This document shows positions 61,196 to 64,000 of a DNA stretch of 64,000 nucleotides, in pieces (positions within the stretch are counted from its first letter, which is position 1; the number at the start of each line of letters is the position of its first letter). The stretch is from Bacteroidales bacterium UBA3754 (GTDB taxonomy: Bacteria; Bacteroidota; Bacteroidia; Bacteroidales; UBA1715): contig DFGI01000068.1 in NCBI GenBank assembly GCA_002371705.1, positions 21,748-85,747 of the forward strand, in the 5' to 3' direction. Made by a program: the position numbers and the translations under genes. The notes under the pieces are model-generated. The model did no database searches. It had not been told where the DNA came from and saw only the letters and a list, made by a program, of their open reading frames with translations.

Positions 61196-61681
61196 TTAAT
61201 ACTGTTTTCTAATTTTGATAGCTTCTTCTATCCAATCCTCAATGTTATTTTTTATGTCATTATATGCATCATACCATGTTGGATTATAGCATTTTACGAT
61301 TTTAGAAAAATTTGTTCCATTCAATTCAAATTGTTCAAACGGATTATCACCCTTGTTGCATTTCCCATTTCGTGGACATTTTATGTTATGAATGTATATG
61401 CCCAAAAGTCCCTTGCCATCATTCCAAGCCTTTTCTATTTCATATTTAACCCATTTTCTTTGAGAAGTTTCTTCACCGACAAGAACAATAACACATGAAC
61501 GGTATTTCATGTTTTCATCAATCCAGTCTTCAATGGCCTTATTGCCTTTTTTCTTTACTTCTTCCCATGCGTTTTCTGAAACAGGTTTGTTTCCTTCAAT
61601 AGCTCCAATATTCCTTATTTGAGCCACACGCATCACATCATTTTTATAATGAAAGCTGTAAAAAACTTGTCTTTTCGGCAT
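61196..61681 (-). CDS. MTH538/ThsB-type TIR-like domain protein
   Basis: 161 aa from the ATG at 61681 (MPKRQVFYSFHYKNDVMRVA). The family hallmarks are FYSFHYKND (strand A), the long helix with QIRNIGAIEGNKPVSENAWE, CVIVLVGEETSQRKWVKYEIEKAW (strand and conserved Trp/Glu) and LLGIYIHNIKCPRNGKC. This is the group that includes Thoeris ThsB, which produces an NAD-derived second messenger when phage is sensed. It begins 2 nt after the membrane-protein gene. The effector it would signal to may be that membrane protein. Enzymatic activity is inferred. Confidence 0.88.
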   Translation of the reverse strand: MPKRQVFYSFHYKNDVMRVAQIRNIGAIEGNKPVSENAWEEVKKKGNKAIEDWIDENMKYRSCVIVLVGEETSQRKWVKYEIEKAWNDGKGLLGIYIHNIKCPRNGKCNKGDNPFEQFELNGTNFSKIVKCYNPTWYDAYNDIKNNIEDWIEEAIKIRKQY

Positions 61682-61683
61682 GG

Positions 61684-62121
61684 TTATAAACAATTTACAT
61701 TATTGATAGTCAACACAATCCCTGTAATCAGCAATCCGATGGCAATTATGCCATATAATGGCCATAATGTTTTTGACATAAACACTTTGCCATAGCGATA
61801 CTTATTACTACTTTTGTTTTTTGGGGTATAGACATAATTATCGATTGGCATTTCAAAATTGCCAATATTTCCTAACACTATATCATTATATAGTCCTCTG
61901 AATTTTCTTTCTTGTTGTAAGTAATACGTATCCAAAAACCAAAATATTAAAGTTGGCACAATTGCTATATAGATATAGAGTTCATTAGAACTACTCGCAA
62001 ATAACGCCAACAATGCTGATACAATAGTTATCATCCATCCTTTTAGTTGGAATGAGCAGGTATTCATGCGTGTAATAATACTTTGCACAAACTCTAAATG
62101 TTTAATTTTCTCTTCCATCAT
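61684..62121 (-). CDS. Small membrane protein in the TIR module (candidate effector)
   Basis: 145 aa. Two closely spaced N-terminal helices (WMITIVSALLALFA near 29-43 and IYIAIVPTLIFWFLDTYYL near 49-70) are followed by a charged segment QQERKFRGLYNDI. A soluble stretch of ~45 residues comes next, then a third helix (YGIIAIGLLITGIVLTI). This layout resembles SLATT/S-2TM-like membrane effectors of bacterial immune systems, though I cannot assign the family. It is 7 nt downstream of the restriction endonuclease gene and 2 nt upstream of the TIR-like gene. Confidence 0.75.
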   Translation of the reverse strand: MMEEKIKHLEFVQSIITRMNTCSFQLKGWMITIVSALLALFASSSNELYIYIAIVPTLIFWFLDTYYLQQERKFRGLYNDIVLGNIGNFEMPIDNYVYTPKNKSSNKYRYGKVFMSKTLWPLYGIIAIGLLITGIVLTINNVNCL

Positions 62122-62128
62122 GTCATTA

Positions 62129-62821
62129 TTATTTTTTCAACCTTTCAATTTCTTTTCTAATCTCCTCAATCACATCTTTGTTTGCAATTTCCTTATCCAA
62201 ACTGAAAACGATGAAAACCTTGCCACTAAACTTTTCTGTAAAGTCTGCAAAACTTGCTTTCATACGTTCAGTAAGAGAATAAGAGCCAAAGTTTGCTTTG
62301 GCGGTAATTGGTTTTATCTGAATACCAATAGCTTTATCTCCAATTTTTGCAATGTAGTCGATGTCACCAGCATGGTCTAATTCGGGGTCGGTTTCCTCAA
62401 ATGTTAGTTCAGGAAATAGCTTAGCCAATCCATCATTGATAACAGATTTTTCACGCAAATATCCATCGTATGTGCGGTTTATGGTCAGATTGTAGATGTA
62501 ATCAATGCAATCTTGTTTTGTCAGTTGCTTGAATGCTTCTTCCCATTCGGGAATAACTACTTCTGTGATTTTGTCGTATAGGCGTTCGCCGAGTTCTGTC
62601 AAACTTTCGTGCGTAATTTTGAATGAGTTTTTGCCATCGGTTTTCGCGTTTTCAAAATACCATTGTTCCCATTCTTGAATGGTTTGTGGTTGACACTCGC
62701 GAATCAACGCCATTACTGCACCAACTTTATTTGGGCGTGAAAGTTGGTATGTTTGGCAAGCATAGTTCAAAACACGTTCTTTCTTGCCAAATTCCATTGA
62801 ATATTTTTCCTGTTTAGCCAT
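62129..62821 (-). CDS. MjaI-family type II restriction endonuclease
   Basis: 230 aa. The N-terminal block VLNYACQTYQLSRPNKVGAV, the middle VVIPEWEEAFKQLT with DCIDYIYNLTINRTYDGY and the core DHAGDIDYIAKIGDKAIGIQIKP match the MjaI-type family. The last stretch gives a PD-(D/E)xK variant with Asp and Q-x-K (IQIK). The founding member cuts CTAG. The gene overlaps the winged-helix gene by 8 nt and follows a methyltransferase, forming a type II restriction-modification set. Specificity for CTAG here is inferred from the family only. Confidence 0.85.
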   Translation of the reverse strand: MAKQEKYSMEFGKKERVLNYACQTYQLSRPNKVGAVMALIRECQPQTIQEWEQWYFENAKTDGKNSFKITHESLTELGERLYDKITEVVIPEWEEAFKQLTKQDCIDYIYNLTINRTYDGYLREKSVINDGLAKLFPELTFEETDPELDHAGDIDYIAKIGDKAIGIQIKPITAKANFGSYSLTERMKASFADFTEKFSGKVFIVFSLDKEIANKDVIEEIRKEIERLKK

Positions 62822-63140
62822 TGTTTTGATTGTTCCAATTATTACGTAATACAGTTGCTCTATTTTTAATAGATTCCGCCCTGTTCTCTAAACTTTCGCA
62901 AACACGATTTAATTCATCTTCTGTTTGAATTATCCAATATCCATTTTCCCACATTAAACTTCCAATACAAGCATTGTGATGTAAAATTAAATCTCTAATT
63001 AGTTCTCTGACGTGTTCATTTGTTACACCGCCGCTTTCAAGATTTAGTTCTTCTCGTATTTGAGTAGAAGTTTTTCTATTTTCATACCCAAGAGCATTTT
63101 CTTTTAGGTAACTTAAAATTGCACTTTGTTCATCATTCAT
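62814..63140 (-). CDS. Small winged-helix protein between methylase and nuclease
   Basis: 108 aa. A predicted helix-turn-helix covers SAILSYLKENALGYENRKT, then STQIREELNLESGG and VTNEHVRELIRDLILHHN, followed by a beta wing (GSLMWENGYWIIQTEDEL) and an Asn-rich C-terminal helix. It lies 2 nt after the methyltransferase stop and overlaps the nuclease start by 8 nt. The position suggests a controller of restriction gene expression or a DNA-binding accessory subunit. It is not a typical C-protein by sequence. Confidence 0.75.
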   Translation of the reverse strand: MNDEQSAILSYLKENALGYENRKTSTQIREELNLESGGVTNEHVRELIRDLILHHNACIGSLMWENGYWIIQTEDELNRVCESLENRAESIKNRATVLRNNWNNQNNG

Positions 63141-63142
63141 AT

Positions 63143-64000
63143 CTACAGATTTTGGAATTTTTTTCTATATTTATAATCAATGCTTTCGTCAACAAGTGCT
63201 AAATTGTTTTTGAGTAGATGTGCATTGATGAAAGTCTTGTTCTCCAAATACATATATACCATCAAATGGTTGTCTGTATCGTATTTTATATCATCGTATT
63301 TCAAGAAAACTCTTTTGCCTTTGAATTTTGAAAGTAAAAAATCTGTTGCCTTACCGTTAATTTGTGGGTTTTGCTTGATTCCTATCAATCTGACAGTTAA
63401 TCCATTATTCAGTAAAATTAATTCTGGCGAAATAACTTGTTTTACGCTAAACAACTCTTCGCGTTCGGTACTGCTGTTTTTGTCGATTTTAGAACCAAAT
63501 TGAAGTTTTTTTACATCAATTTTTTTGTCCGTTTTGTGGACATCAACAAAGCGGTAAGGCAAGTTATTGATTTCTTCCTCAAAATTGATGTTGATTGTCT
63601 GTTTTTTGATTTCGAGATTTGCTGTTTCTATAAGGTTATTTGCATCTATGCGTTCCTTCATCAATGGAATAAAATCAGGATTAATCTCATAGCCGACAGA
63701 ATTACGTCCTAGTGCTTTGGCTACAGCCGCTGTTGTTCCACTTCCCATAAATGGGTCTAAAACAGTTTCTTGTGGAAATGAAAACATTTTAATCAGTCGC
63801 TTAGGCAACTCTTCGGGGAACATTGCCAAATGCTTATCTTGCTTAGCACCATTGAAATACCAATGTCCATTAAAATATGTGTTCCATTCCTCATTGGTCA
63901 TAGCCGATTGTGCTTTCTGTTCAGCTGTCGGTTTAGGTGCATTGCCTTGTTTTTTGAAGATTAGTATGTATTCAAAATCAAGTTTTACAATGCCATTGCG
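63143..64000 (-). CDS. DNA methyltransferase with C-terminal SNase-like domain (N-terminus beyond the edge)
   Basis: The frame is open through the right edge, so the internal Met at 63901 is not the start. Visible motifs are DFEYILIFKKQGN, EEWNTYFNGHWYFNGAKQ and motif I VLDPFMGSGTTAAVAKALGRNSVGYE, placed after the catalytic half as in beta-class N4/N6 enzymes. The DPPY-type motif must lie outside the window. The last ~140 residues resemble a staphylococcal-nuclease OB fold: GLTVRLIGIKQ, ATDFLLSKFKGKRVFLKYD, LMVYMYLENKTFINAHLLKNN. The usual catalytic Glu and second Arg are not obvious. It should protect the site cut by the adjacent endonuclease. Confidence 0.85.
   Translation of the reverse strand, partial: RNGIVKLDFEYILIFKKQGNAPKPTAEQKAQSAMTNEEWNTYFNGHWYFNGAKQDKHLAMFPEELPKRLIKMFSFPQETVLDPFMGSGTTAAVAKALGRNSVGYEINPDFIPLMKERIDANNLIETANLEIKKQTININFEEEINNLPYRFVDVHKTDKKIDVKKLQFGSKIDKNSSTEREELFSVKQVISPELILLNNGLTVRLIGIKQNPQINGKATDFLLSKFKGKRVFLKYDDIKYDTDNHLMVYMYLENKTFINAHLLKNNLALVDESIDYKYRKKFQNL

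Overview
The window is a contiguous piece of a Bacteroidota (Bacteroidales-like) chromosome, about 40% GC by eye. The lineage call rests on three things. First, the -7 box TAnnTTTG recurs upstream of many genes and Shine-Dalgarno sequences are weak or absent. Second, there are lineage-typical families: DUF3276, DUF4286, type IX secretion (T9SS) sorting domains, PorE-like TPR/PD40/CRD/OmpA proteins, a FecI/FecR pair, a TonB receptor, CarboxypepD_reg-like domains, and a Rho with a low-complexity N-terminal insert. Third, lipoproteins and outer-membrane barrels dominate the cell-surface genes.

Layout. 0-9.4 kb: an edge-truncated M23 peptidase, an MsbA-like ABC exporter, a CarboxypepD_reg/barrel gene split by a -1 frameshift at a seven-A run, a lipoprotein with WSxNPNPT repeats plus a small outer-membrane protein, and a T9SS-exported lamin-tail protein overlapping a PASTA protein. 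9.5-9.7 kb: a probable independent structured ncRNA of about 195 nt. 9.8-25.6 kb: housekeeping and transport genes (N-acetylglucosamine-kinase-like, DUF4286, DJ-1, GPH sugar symporter, fisump lipoprotein, RNase HI, Na+ symporter with a 52-aa partner, ACT protein and PaaK, ABC-F, polysaccharide deacetylase, GlsB, DUF3276, pyrBI, SGNH esterase). 25.6-42.4 kb: PorE-like OmpA protein, rho, TonB receptor, aminotransferase, LiaF-like protein, a gene-free hairpin-rich element, rlmH with an outer-membrane protein and a giant TPR protein, DUF389, and a CRD protein. 42.5-48 kb: ECF sigma, FecR anti-sigma, STN protein and RCC1 surface protein, with no SusC/SusD. 48-56 kb: a second PorE-like protein, PBP1A, mutS and tRNA-Pro(CGG). 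56-57.9 kb: a CHASE4-like/HAMP/PP2C receptor.

57.9-64 kb is accessory. A visibly GC-richer block holds an AraC regulator divergent from a hexapeptide acetyltransferase and an exported aldo/keto reductase. It is followed by a DUF3987 mobile-element relic. After that comes a tightly packed minus-strand defence operon that runs off the right edge: DNA methyltransferase with a C-terminal SNase-like domain, small winged-helix protein, MjaI-family restriction enzyme, three-helix membrane protein, ThsB/MTH538-type TIR-like protein, and a second TIR-like protein interrupted by one in-frame TGA. Spacings of -8 to +7 nt suggest that the restriction-modification genes and the TIR/membrane module are one transcription unit. 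This is the most promising candidate for an undescribed system in the window.

All family assignments come from reading motifs by eye; no searches were run.
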